Shown in pieces: positions 1 to 6,479 of a DNA stretch of 7,232 nt. Numbering within the stretch: the stretch's first letter is position 1; each line of letters starts with the position of its first letter. The translations under genes were made by a program, and so were the position numbers. The DNA is from an uncultured Candidatus Saccharibacteria bacterium (GTDB taxonomy: Bacteria; Patescibacteriota; Saccharimonadia; Saccharimonadales; Saccharimonadaceae): positions 1 through 7,232 of the forward strand of contig CAMUPZ010000032.1 in assembly GCA_947095985.1 (NCBI GenBank), read 5' to 3'. The notes under the pieces are model-generated. The model was not told the DNA's origin. It did not search any database and saw nothing but the letters and a program-made list of their open reading frames with translations.

Positions 1-284
1 GTTTCCGCCTCGATGATGTCGTCGCCATGATCCGCCTCGTCCACCAGGATCTGCACCGATGAATAATCAATTTTTACCACGCCGCCGGAGATTGCAAAAT
101 ATTCTAATTGACTGTCCGAATCTTCTTTATGGCGGCGCACAGTAATGACGCCGTCCCGCGCAATCGTCACTAGCGGCTCATGACTCGGGAAAACGGATAT
201 TTCGCCGTCAATGGTTGGGATTGACAGCGAATAAATCTCTTCGTCAACCTTCGTGCCAACAAGTGTAACTAATGACAATTTCAT
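1..284 (-). CDS. atpC: ATP synthase F1 epsilon subunit, N-terminal part (cut by window edge)
   Basis: Epsilon sits on the central stalk with gamma and couples or brakes rotation in F1. I translated 94 codons from the ATG at 284-282 to the left edge. They give MKLSLVTLVG, then a beta-sandwich domain with SVFPSHEPLVT (compare the family pattern G-x-x-P-x-H-x-P-L-x-T), YFAISGGVVKI at about 65-75 and VQILVDEADHGDDI at about 80-93, all typical epsilon N-domain signatures. The helical C-terminal hairpin that inhibits ATP hydrolysis in many bacteria would lie outside the window, so its presence cannot be judged. The start lies 2 nt after the atpD stop, with a purine-rich GAGAAGAAAG ribosome site inside the atpD end, suggesting coupled translation. 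It is the last atp gene seen. Identity is firm although the sequence is diverged. Confidence 0.93.
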   Translation of the reverse strand, partial: MKLSLVTLVGTKVDEEIYSLSIPTIDGEISVFPSHEPLVTIARDGVITVRRHKEDSDSQLEYFAISGGVVKIDYSSVQILVDEADHGDDIIEAE

Positions 285-286
285 GG

Positions 287-1738
287 TTATTTGGCTTTCT
301 TCTCGCTTGACTTGGCGGCGGATTTTTTGTCGGCAGCTGGCTTAGATTGCTCGGCGGCGTCACGGACGACTTGGTCGGCCAACGTGCCTTGTACCATGTA
401 GAACCAGCTTTCTGGCTTGTCGTCATATTTACCAGCCAAGATGTCAGCGGCGTCGCGAATGGTGTCTTCCAACTTGACGTACACGCCTGGATTGCCAGTA
501 AATTTCTCAGCCACGTGGAATGGCTGGGCTAGGAAGCGCTGGATGCGACGAGCCCGAGCAACGATTTGCTTCTGGTCGTCCGACAATTCTTCCATACCAA
601 GGATGGCGATGATGTCCTGTAATTCCTTGTACTGCTGCAATACTCGCTGGACTTCGCGCGCCACGCGGTAATGCTCCTCGCCGACAATTTCTGGGTCGAG
701 CGAATTGGAGCTGGAATCCAACACATCGACGGCAGGGTAGATACCAATTTCCGTCAAAGCGCGGTTCATCACGATGGTCGCATCCAGGTGAGCGAAGGTT
801 GTCGCTGGCGCTGGGTCGGTCAAGTCGTCAGCTGGCACGTAGACCGCCTGAACAGAGGTAATCGAACCCTTTTTCGTCGAAGTGATGCGCTCCTGGAGAG
901 CACCCATTTCCTGCTGCAAGTTCGGTTGGTAACCCACGGCACTTGGCAAACGACCCAGCAATGCCGATACCTCAGCACCAGCCTGAGTGTAACGGTAAAT
1001 GTTGTCGATAAACAGCAGCACGTCTTTGCCTTCATCACGAAAGGCTTCGGCCATCGCTAGACCCGAGAGCGCCACGCGCAGGCGTGCTCCAGGCGGCTCG
1101 TTCATCTGACCAAACACCAGCGAGGTCTTGTCCAGCACGCCGGCTTCTTCCATTTCATAGTACAAGTCATTTCCTTCGCGAGTACGCTCACCAACACCGG
1201 CAAAGACCGAGTTACCAGAGTGGAACTTGGCGATGTTGTTGATCAGCTCGGTGATCAGGACGGTTTTACCGACACCAGCACCGGCGAACAGACCAGCTTT
1301 ACCACCTTTGGCCAGCGGCGCGATGAGGTCAACAACCTTGATGCCGGTTTCCAAAATATCCGTCTTATTTGACTGCTCAGACAGATCCGGAGCAGGGCGG
1401 TGAATTGGCGCTAGTTTACCCTTTGGCTGCGGCTTTTCGTCAATCGCTTCACCAACCACGTTAAACATGCGCCCTTGGGTCTCGGCGCCCACTGGCACAG
1501 AAATCGGCGCACCAGTCGCCACCACTTCCGCACCGCGAGCCAAGCCATCAGTCGACGACAGCGCAATTGTCCGCACCGTATGCTCGTCGAGGTGCTGTGC
1601 TACTTCCAGCACCAGCGTCTCTTTGCCGTTCTTGACATGGAGCGCGTCATAAATCGCCGGCAATTTAACGTCACGTGGAAACTCCACATCGACCACCACG
1701 CCAACGATTTGAATAATTTTTCCTAAATCTTTTGCCAT
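287..1738 (-). CDS. atpD: ATP synthase F1 beta (catalytic) subunit
   Basis: Beta carries the catalytic nucleotide sites of F1. The 483-aa product (family about 460-480) shows the N-terminal barrel, a P-loop FAGAGVGKT at about 151-159 (Ala where most have Gly: GGAGVGKT), GERTREGNDLY with catalytic Glu184, Walker B DVLLFID ending at Asp245, FIDNIYRYTQAGAEVSALLG at 243-262, and GMEELSDDQ at 381-389 in place of DELSEED. The usual LDSTSR segment reads LDSSSN (340-345). The last ~21 residues (463-483) are a Lys/Ala/Ser-rich tail not found on typical beta subunits. I chose the ATG at 1738 (MAKDLGK) because AGGAG at 1745-1749 lies 6 nt upstream. An in-frame ATG at 1756 would place that site inside the coding region, adding only MIKENK. 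The gene follows atpG and is 2 nt before atpC. Confidence 0.98.
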   Translation of the reverse strand: MAKDLGKIIQIVGVVVDVEFPRDVKLPAIYDALHVKNGKETLVLEVAQHLDEHTVRTIALSSTDGLARGAEVVATGAPISVPVGAETQGRMFNVVGEAIDEKPQPKGKLAPIHRPAPDLSEQSNKTDILETGIKVVDLIAPLAKGGKAGLFAGAGVGKTVLITELINNIAKFHSGNSVFAGVGERTREGNDLYYEMEEAGVLDKTSLVFGQMNEPPGARLRVALSGLAMAEAFRDEGKDVLLFIDNIYRYTQAGAEVSALLGRLPSAVGYQPNLQQEMGALQERITSTKKGSITSVQAVYVPADDLTDPAPATTFAHLDATIVMNRALTEIGIYPAVDVLDSSSNSLDPEIVGEEHYRVAREVQRVLQQYKELQDIIAILGMEELSDDQKQIVARARRIQRFLAQPFHVAEKFTGNPGVYVKLEDTIRDAADILAGKYDDKPESWFYMVQGTLADQVVRDAAEQSKPAADKKSAAKSSEKKAK

Positions 1739-1742
1739 CTTG

Positions 1743-1750
1743 TTCTCCTT
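1743..1750 (-). promoter_or_regulatory. Ribosome binding site that decides the atpD start
   Basis: On the minus strand the sequence reads AAGGAGAA, ending 4 nt before the ATG at 1738, with the AGGAG core spaced 6 nt from it. The only other candidate ATG (1756) overlaps the atpG stop as ATGA and lies upstream of this site, so the downstream start is preferred. Confidence 0.8.
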
Positions 1751-1752
1751 TA

Positions 1753-2634
1753 TCATTGTTCCATCGCCTCCACGCCGCCGGAAATTTCTGCCAACTCCTG
1801 AGTGATCGCACCTTGGCGAGCTTTGTTCATCGCCAAAGTCAGATCGTCAACCAGGTCAGACGCATTATCCGTCGCATTTTTCATAGCCATCATCCGCATA
1901 GAATGTTCACTAGCACGAGCATCGAGTAACGCCTGTAATAATCGCGCACCCGTCAAACGATTCGCCACAGCGTCCAGCACCTCTGGGATACTTGGCTCGT
2001 ACTTGGCATCAGAAACTGTGTTAGAAACTTCGCTCGGATCAATCAACGTCTTCGTGCCAGCTGGCAACAAGCGCGACAACTCCGCCGTCTGCACCATGCT
2101 ATTGATAAATCGCGTGTATACCAGTGTTACCGCGTCAACTTCACCATTCTCAAACATGCTAGTCGCGGTGTTTAGAATAGTATGAAAGGTCAGTCCCGAC
2201 GGCTGATCTGGTAAATCGTCATAGTTACCGATAATCTTCGTATCCTTCAAGCGTGAGGCAAACTGTGAAGCCCGACGCCCAATTGTCAGGGTCAGATTCT
2301 CAATACCGCGCTCATCATCACGCTTCAGCAGCTCCAGATATTTCTTCAAGACGTTGGTGTTGTACGCACCAGCTAGACCTTTATCACTAGCGATGACGAT
2401 GATCAAGCGCTTAGTGATTTTGCGGCGCTTAAACAGCGGGTGATTGTCAGTCGCACCTTGGCTGGCTAGGTAACTCAGCAATTCCTCAGCCGCCATAGTG
2501 TACGGAGCCGAGGCTTTGTCCGCCTCTTGGGCACGACGCATTTTGCTGGCCGCCACCAACTGCATCGCCTTGGTGATTTGCTTGGTCGAATCCACCGAGC
2601 GAATGCGATTTTTCAGCGCACGAGTACTCGGCAT
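1753..2634 (-). CDS. atpG: ATP synthase F1 gamma subunit (rotor shaft)
   Basis: Gamma is the rotating coiled-coil shaft inside the alpha3beta3 ring. At 293 aa it has the usual length. The N-terminal helix reads ALKNRIRSVDSTKQITKAMQLVAASKMRRA (about 6-35, given as overlapping family signatures), the Rossmann-like middle carries SDKGLAGAYN at 83-92, and the C-terminal helix has MRMMAMKNATDNA at about 246-258 followed by NKARQGAITQELAEISGG. These are the two halves of the shaft. The ATG at 2634 lies 3 nt after the atpA stop, with GAGGAG at 2641-2646 spaced 6 nt upstream and lying in the last atpA codons. The stop TGA overlaps a non-preferred atpD ATG (ATGA at 1753-1756). Nothing looks broken. 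Use of TGA as stop here argues for the standard bacterial code. Confidence 0.97.
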   Translation of the reverse strand: MPSTRALKNRIRSVDSTKQITKAMQLVAASKMRRAQEADKASAPYTMAAEELLSYLASQGATDNHPLFKRRKITKRLIIVIASDKGLAGAYNTNVLKKYLELLKRDDERGIENLTLTIGRRASQFASRLKDTKIIGNYDDLPDQPSGLTFHTILNTATSMFENGEVDAVTLVYTRFINSMVQTAELSRLLPAGTKTLIDPSEVSNTVSDAKYEPSIPEVLDAVANRLTGARLLQALLDARASEHSMRMMAMKNATDNASDLVDDLTLAMNKARQGAITQELAEISGGVEAMEQ

Positions 2635-2637
2635 GGA

Positions 2638-4164
2638 TTACTCCTCAAATCCTTTCGCTGCTGCCTGCGTTGCCTCGTCGATGACCTGGAGCTGCTCGTC
2701 AGTTGGCTTAGCGCCCTTATTAAGTTCACGCATTGCGTCTTTGTTATTTTTCCAAAGTTGCGTCAATAGAGCAGCTTGTGCTTCCTTGATCTTGGCGACT
2801 GGCACACTGTCAAAGGCACCGCTGGTTACCGCGTGGATACTAACAAATTGCTCCCACACACTCATCGGCTGGTACTGCGGCTGCTTCAAAAGTTCAGTCA
2901 AACGCTGACCGCGGTCGATTTGCGCCTTGGTCGCATCATCCAAATCTGAGCCAAATTGCGCGAAACTAGCCAACTCACGGAACTGTGAAAGGCCGAGCTT
3001 CAAGTTACCACCGACCGACTTAACGGCCTTGGTCTGGGCAGCACCACCGACGCGGGAGACCGATAGACCAGCAGAGATAGCCGGGCGAATACCCTGATAG
3101 AACAAGTCAGTCTCCAGGAAAATCTGACCGTCGGTGATGGAAATCACGTTGGTCGGGATGTATGCCGAGATGTCGCCAGCCTGCGTCTCGATGATTGGCA
3201 GAGCAGTCAACGAGCCGGCGCCCAATTCATCTGACAACTTGGCTGAGCGCTCCAGTAGGCGAGAGTGCAAGTAGAACACATCACCCGGGTAGGCCTCGCG
3301 TCCCGGTGGACGGCGCAAAAGGAGAGACATCTGGCGGTAAGCCACGGCGTGCTTGGTCAAATCGTCATAAATCATCAGCGCGTGGCCGCCATTGTCGCGG
3401 AAATATTCACCCATGGCCGTACCGGCATATGGCGCGAGGTACAACAGGGAGGCCGCATCCGATGGGCTGGTCGCCACCACGATGGTTTGCTCCATCACGC
3501 CTTCTTCTTTCAGGCGGTCAACCAACCGGGCAATCTTTGATAATTTCTGTCCAATCGCCACGTAAACGTTGACCACGCCGGTCTTTTGCCGTGCCTGGTT
3601 GATCATGGTGTCGATAGCAATGGCCGTCTTACCAGTCTGGCGGTCACCGATGATCAGCTCACGCTGCCCGCGACCGATTGGGAACATGGCGTCAATTGAC
3701 ATGATACCGGTCATCAGCGGCTCATGCACCGACTTACGACCCATCACGCCGATGGCTGGGCGCTCAATCAGCCCGCGTTGTTTGGTCTTGATAGCTGGTC
3801 CACCATCGAGCGGCCGACCTAATGGGTCAACCACGCGGCCAAGCAGCTCCTCGCCAACTGGCACGTCCAGCACCGCACCCTTGCGGCGGACGCTGGCGCC
3901 AGCCTTGACTTTTTCTTCGCCGCCGAGGATCACCGCACCGATTTCATCTTCCATCAAGTTTAGCGCAAACGCTTCCACTGTGCTACCATCAGTTTCAATT
4001 TCTAGCACTTCGCTGTAGCCAGCTTTACTGAGGCCGTGCACCCACGCCACGCCGTCGCCGACGCGGATGACGACACCAGCGTCCTCTAGTCCTTCCGTCG
4101 CCTCCAGCTGCGCGATTTTTTCCCGCAGGCTTTTGGCTAGTTCTGTCACATCAATCTTGCTCAT
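2638..4164 (-). CDS. atpA: ATP synthase F1 alpha subunit
   Basis: Alpha forms the non-catalytic sites and supplies the arginine finger to beta. The 508-aa product matches the family length (about 500-513). Visible in order are the N-terminal helix that binds delta, the beta-barrel with VIRVGDGVAWVHGL (about 32-45), LLGRVVDPLGRPLDG (107-121), the P-loop GDRQTGKT (173-180), Walker B HALMIYDDLT (261-270), RRPPGREAYPGDVFYLHSRL (284-303) and SVSRVGGAAQ, where Arg371 is the expected arginine finger. The C-terminal helical domain is complete. The ATG at 4164 has AGGAGGAA just upstream (4167-4174), overlapping the atpH TAG stop, with an 8-nt intergenic gap. It is followed after 3 nt by atpG. No anomalies seen. 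Confidence 0.98.
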   Translation of the reverse strand: MSKIDVTELAKSLREKIAQLEATEGLEDAGVVIRVGDGVAWVHGLSKAGYSEVLEIETDGSTVEAFALNLMEDEIGAVILGGEEKVKAGASVRRKGAVLDVPVGEELLGRVVDPLGRPLDGGPAIKTKQRGLIERPAIGVMGRKSVHEPLMTGIMSIDAMFPIGRGQRELIIGDRQTGKTAIAIDTMINQARQKTGVVNVYVAIGQKLSKIARLVDRLKEEGVMEQTIVVATSPSDAASLLYLAPYAGTAMGEYFRDNGGHALMIYDDLTKHAVAYRQMSLLLRRPPGREAYPGDVFYLHSRLLERSAKLSDELGAGSLTALPIIETQAGDISAYIPTNVISITDGQIFLETDLFYQGIRPAISAGLSVSRVGGAAQTKAVKSVGGNLKLGLSQFRELASFAQFGSDLDDATKAQIDRGQRLTELLKQPQYQPMSVWEQFVSIHAVTSGAFDSVPVAKIKEAQAALLTQLWKNNKDAMRELNKGAKPTDEQLQVIDEATQAAAKGFEE

Positions 4165-4172
4165 TTTTCCTC

Positions 4173-4571
4173 CTAGATTTTCTTCGCCCGCAAGTCGTTT
4201 AATTTCTTAGCAATCGTCGCGTCCAGCGTTGCGGTTGGCGTCCGTAGCTTGAAGCCACCAATTAGCGTTGGGTCAATTGACTCCTTCAGCGTCACCTTCG
4301 ACTTATTATTATTGGCGCCCACTGCAGACATCAGATATTTTTCTATATCCCGCTTTGTATCAACATCAAGCTTTCTTGCGCTTTCAACTGACGCCACGAT
4401 TTCACCATGCTCAGACAATTCTGCTTCGACATTCCTCACCAACAACTCAATCTCACGCTGGCGTTTTTCATAAACCAACAAACTAGCAATTTCTTCCATA
4501 ATCGTATCATTGCCAGCCATAATCTGCTCAGCTGCGTATTTTGCCAACTTTCGCCTGGACACCAATCGCAT
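4173..4571 (-). CDS. atpH: ATP synthase delta subunit, short form
   Basis: Delta (OSCP equivalent) sits on top of F1 and ties it to the peripheral stalk b subunits. The C-terminal part is recognisable: ASVESARKLDVDTKRDIEKYL (60-80, read as the usual V-x-x-A-x-x-L segment) and DPTLIGGFKLRTPTATLD (100-117), matching the family's DPSLIGG motif. The protein is only 132 aa against about 175-180 usual. The region before the VESA segment has about 58 residues instead of about 105, so the six-helix N-terminal bundle seems to lack about two or three helices. A longer N-terminus is excluded in this frame, because the codon directly before the ATG is TAG, the atpF stop. GAGGAGG lies 8 nt upstream. The position between atpF and atpA fits. 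Identity is secure from the C-terminal motif and context. Confidence 0.93.
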   Translation of the reverse strand: MRLVSRRKLAKYAAEQIMAGNDTIMEEIASLLVYEKRQREIELLVRNVEAELSEHGEIVASVESARKLDVDTKRDIEKYLMSAVGANNNKSKVTLKESIDPTLIGGFKLRTPTATLDATIAKKLNDLRAKKI

Positions 4572-5114
4572 CTATTCAGCCTCCTCTAGCGCGGTCGAGA
4601 TTAGCTTTGCATCCTTTTTAGAATCAATCTTCTCGTTTAAGACTTTGCCAGCCGCCTCAGCTACCAATTCCAGAGTTGAATTATGCAATTCTTTCTTAGC
4701 GTTTTTAACTTCCTGAGCAATTGTATTATGAGCTTCTTTAATCAAGGCCTCCGACTTGGCGGTGGCTTTTTTAGCCGCTTCCTCAACAACCTCAGCTGCT
4801 TCTTCTCGAGCTGATGCTACGATATTACTAGCTTCAACTCGGGCTTTTCGCACCATCTCGGCAGTCATCTCTTCGGCTCTATCAGCATTTTCTTTGGCTG
4901 ATTTTGCCGCCGCGTCAGCAGCCTTAAGGTCTTTCTCGCGCTTAACAAGCATCTCCATCATTGGCGGATAGACAAACTTATGCAGCACGAAAAGCAAAAT
5001 TAGAAACGCTACTGTCTGAAGTGCTAAAAGTGTCCAATCAATCCCTAGCGAGCTCAGCAAATCAGCTTTCTCTGACGCGCCAGAATTGGCAAATTGTGTT
5101 AATATTCTCTCCAC
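4572..5114 (-). CDS. atpF: ATP synthase Fo b subunit (peripheral stalk)
   Basis: Subunit b anchors the peripheral stalk in the membrane and holds F1 against rotation. The 180-aa product has a polar N-terminus, one membrane helix at about 27-48 (IDWTLLALQTVAFLILLFVL), the basic-proline exit HKFVYPPMMEML, and then a long Ala/Glu/Lys-rich coiled coil from about 57 to 165. That is the standard b layout, and the length is close to the family's 155-180. The start is GTG at 5114-5112, supported by GGAG at 5121-5124 with 6-nt spacing. It is 15 nt after atpE. Only one b gene is present, with no b/b' pair. The stop TAG is immediately followed, in the same frame, by the atpH ATG. Confidence 0.96.
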   Translation of the reverse strand: MERILTQFANSGASEKADLLSSLGIDWTLLALQTVAFLILLFVLHKFVYPPMMEMLVKREKDLKAADAAAKSAKENADRAEEMTAEMVRKARVEASNIVASAREEAAEVVEEAAKKATAKSEALIKEAHNTIAQEVKNAKKELHNSTLELVAEAAGKVLNEKIDSKKDAKLISTALEEAE

Positions 5115-5120
5115 AATTTA

Positions 5121-5124
5121 CTCC
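5121..5124 (-). promoter_or_regulatory. Ribosome binding site supporting a GTG start for atpF
   Basis: GGAG on the minus strand lies 6 nt before GTG (5114-5112) in the 15-nt gap between atpE and atpF. No ATG is placed suitably nearby, and the resulting N-terminus gives a normal-length b subunit. Confidence 0.7.
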
Positions 5125-5129
5125 GAAAA

Positions 5130-5342
5130 CTACATAACTTTGCCGACGATTGCTGCAACGAAACCAATAATAGCAATCGCGTCGATGAAAGAGATACCCA
5201 AAATCATCATTGTGCGTAGGTCGTTGATTTTTTCTGGGTTACGACCAGCGGCGTTCATAGCTGCTGCGCCAACGATTGCAGCGCCGATTGCCGCAAATGC
5301 AGCTGGGATTGCGTAGGTAAGTGCAAATGATAATGCTTCCAT
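5130..5342 (-). CDS. atpE: ATP synthase Fo c subunit (ion-carrying ring)
   Basis: Subunit c oligomerises into the rotor ring and carries the coupling ion. The 70-aa hairpin has helix 1 at about 5-32 (Ala-rich, AAIGAAIVGAAAMNAAG), the polar loop RNPEKIN (34-40; Arg-x-Pro-Glu is the loop that contacts gamma/epsilon) and helix 2 at about 42-68. The essential carboxylate is Asp54 in SFIDAIAII, 20 residues after the loop Arg, the same spacing as E. coli Asp61. Most bacteria have Glu here. The Na+-type ligands (a helix-1 Gln 13 before the loop Arg, and Ser/Thr after the carboxylate) are absent: the residues are Ala21 and Ala55. Proton coupling is therefore inferred. It is shorter at the N-terminus than E. 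coli c (79 aa). The start ATG at 5342 has AGGAG spaced 10 nt. Confidence 0.96.
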   Translation of the reverse strand: MEALSFALTYAIPAAFAAIGAAIVGAAAMNAAGRNPEKINDLRTMMILGISFIDAIAIIGFVAAIVGKVM

Positions 5343-5377
5343 GTTTAATATTCTCCTTTAATTAATTGTTAACTAAT
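5343..5377 (-). promoter_or_regulatory. AT-rich translation initiation region before atpE
   Basis: This 35-nt gap, the longest inside the operon, is nearly all A/T except the ribosome site AAGGAGAA (5351-5358). It contains the A/T-only stretch AATTAATTAA. E. coli atpE is known to have an A/U-rich unstructured leader that boosts translation so that about ten c copies are made per enzyme. A similar role here is an inference from position and composition. No hairpin with a T-run is visible, so I do not call a terminator. Confidence 0.45.
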
Positions 5378-6214
5378 TTAATCACTTTCTGCCGCCACTA
5401 ATTTATTAGTTTCAACAGAGGAGTGAACATCATCAAGTGGCTCGTGTGAATCGTGGTGAGCCAGCCCCAGGGAAATAAACACCGTTGACAACATAAAGAA
5501 AATGTACGCCTGAATACCGCCGATAAATAACTCGAAGAAATAGAAAGGCTGCAGTGCTGCTGGTGACATAAATTGCGTCATATAAGCAATGATAGCTAAG
5601 AGAATTTCACCCGCCAGAACGTTGCCAAACAGGCGGAAACTCAGACCTAGCATTCGCGAAAACTCTGCCACTAACTCCAAAATACCAACGAACGCCATAA
5701 TTGGATCGCGCAGTGGATTAACAAAATATCGCCCCATATTCCCCTTAAAACCTAAGTATTTAAAGGCATAAACTTGTGCGGCAACAATTGTCACAATTGC
5801 CAGCCCAAACGTCATGTTAAGATCCGCTACACCGCCACGGAACAGGGGAGTGTGATGCTCGCCGATGGTAATTGGACCAACAATCGGCAAAAGTCCCAGC
5901 CAGTACTGCGCAACAATAAAGAAGAACAGGGTAATACACAGCGGCGCTACTTTACGCGCCCACTTCTCGTCAGGAATAACCTGATGAACAGTATTATATA
6001 GTCCGTCAAAAGTCCACTGAGTCAACATGGTTGCAAAATTATGCTTCTTTTTTCCTAAAACTGATGCTCGCGTCCTAAACATCAGCCATACTAGCGCCAC
6101 CAAACCTAAGATCCCAACCAGATGCGAATTAGTTATTGATACGCCAGCTATATTAAAAACTTCGTCAACTTTTACCGAAATGTGCGGACCAGCACTTGCT
6201 ATGTAGTTAATCAT
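5378..6214 (-). CDS. atpB: ATP synthase Fo a subunit (stator ion channel)
   Basis: Subunit a forms the two half-channels against the c ring. The 278-aa product begins with an ISVKVDEVFNIAGVSITNSHL segment (12-32) like other a subunits, followed by about five to six membrane segments (roughly 31-47, 90-112, 133-152, 171-192, 195-215, 225-252). The key motif is LSFRLFGNVLAGEILLA (191-207). Arg194 is the essential Arg (E. coli Arg210) and Glu203, nine residues on, matches E. coli Glu219. FELFIGGIQAYIFFMLSTVF carries Gln235, matching Gln252. The last ~28 residues, after LGLAHHDSHEP, form a His- and acid-rich polar tail. The ATG at 6214 overlaps the upstream gene's stop as ATGA and has AGGAGT (6222-6227) 7 nt upstream. 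Confidence 0.97.
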   Translation of the reverse strand: MINYIASAGPHISVKVDEVFNIAGVSITNSHLVGILGLVALVWLMFRTRASVLGKKKHNFATMLTQWTFDGLYNTVHQVIPDEKWARKVAPLCITLFFFIVAQYWLGLLPIVGPITIGEHHTPLFRGGVADLNMTFGLAIVTIVAAQVYAFKYLGFKGNMGRYFVNPLRDPIMAFVGILELVAEFSRMLGLSFRLFGNVLAGEILLAIIAYMTQFMSPAALQPFYFFELFIGGIQAYIFFMLSTVFISLGLAHHDSHEPLDDVHSSVETNKLVAAESD

Positions 6215-6468
6215 TTCTTCGACTCCTGTCGCTTAATCTTAGCAATTTGCAAAAATACCAGAACAACCGCAATAATCACGCCAATGACAATTCCCATAAG
6301 CGTCAACTTAGGCTTTAGTCCAGTTCTGTCATCCAGCCACAATCCCAACAAAGTTAAACCAACTGTCGGCAAAAACATCCGCCACGTCGTACCAATCATC
6401 GTCTTAGTCAAAAGCGTTGCCGCATTAAAGTCGTCTGTTTTACTAGCAGAAGCATCAGTTTCCTTCAT
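6211..6468 (-). CDS. AtpZ/AtpI-family small membrane protein, first gene of the ATP synthase operon
   Basis: This is an 85-aa protein with a polar N-terminus (1-25) and two predicted membrane helices at about 27-46 and 55-75. Its conserved-looking core, GLTLLGLWLDDRTGLKP (37-53), resembles the G-x-x-x-G-x-x-x-D pattern of the AtpZ/AtpI family (putative F1Fo subunit or Mg/Ca transporter). Members commonly lead atp operons and are linked to c-ring assembly or Mg2+ supply, but are usually not part of the final enzyme. The two-helix size suits AtpZ better than the longer AtpI. The assignment rests on topology, a short motif and position. The ATG at 6468 has no convincing ribosome site and lies just below a predicted promoter. 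The stop TGA overlaps the atpB ATG by 4 nt, so translation is probably coupled. Confidence 0.82.
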   Translation of the reverse strand: MKETDASASKTDDFNAATLLTKTMIGTTWRMFLPTVGLTLLGLWLDDRTGLKPKLTLMGIVIGVIIAVVLVFLQIAKIKRQESKK

Positions 6469-6479
6469 GATTACTTATC

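Noticed and set aside
671..1060. 129-codon open frame on the plus strand opposite atpD
   Set aside because: It lies wholly antisense to a strongly conserved beta subunit and its translation has no family features; a shadow of the real gene.
1739..1756. ATG at 1756 as the atpD start
   Set aside because: The AGGAG site lies downstream of it and at ideal distance from the ATG at 1738; it is kept only as a possible minor start.
3195..4018. Several long plus-strand open frames opposite atpA
   Set aside because: Low-complexity Arg/Ser/Pro-rich translations antisense to conserved alpha; no start signals.
5130..5342. Na+-coupled ATP synthase
   Set aside because: The helix-1 Gln and the Ser/Thr next to the carboxylate, needed for Na+ binding, are both Ala.
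5343..5377. Internal promoter or terminator between atpB and atpE
   Set aside because: A/T-rich sequence alone; no -35/-10 pair with good spacing and no hairpin followed by a T-run was found.
1..6468. Recoded UGA (glycine) as in some candidate phyla
   Set aside because: UGA ends atpG and the AtpZ/AtpI-like gene at positions that fit the family lengths and overlap the next start.
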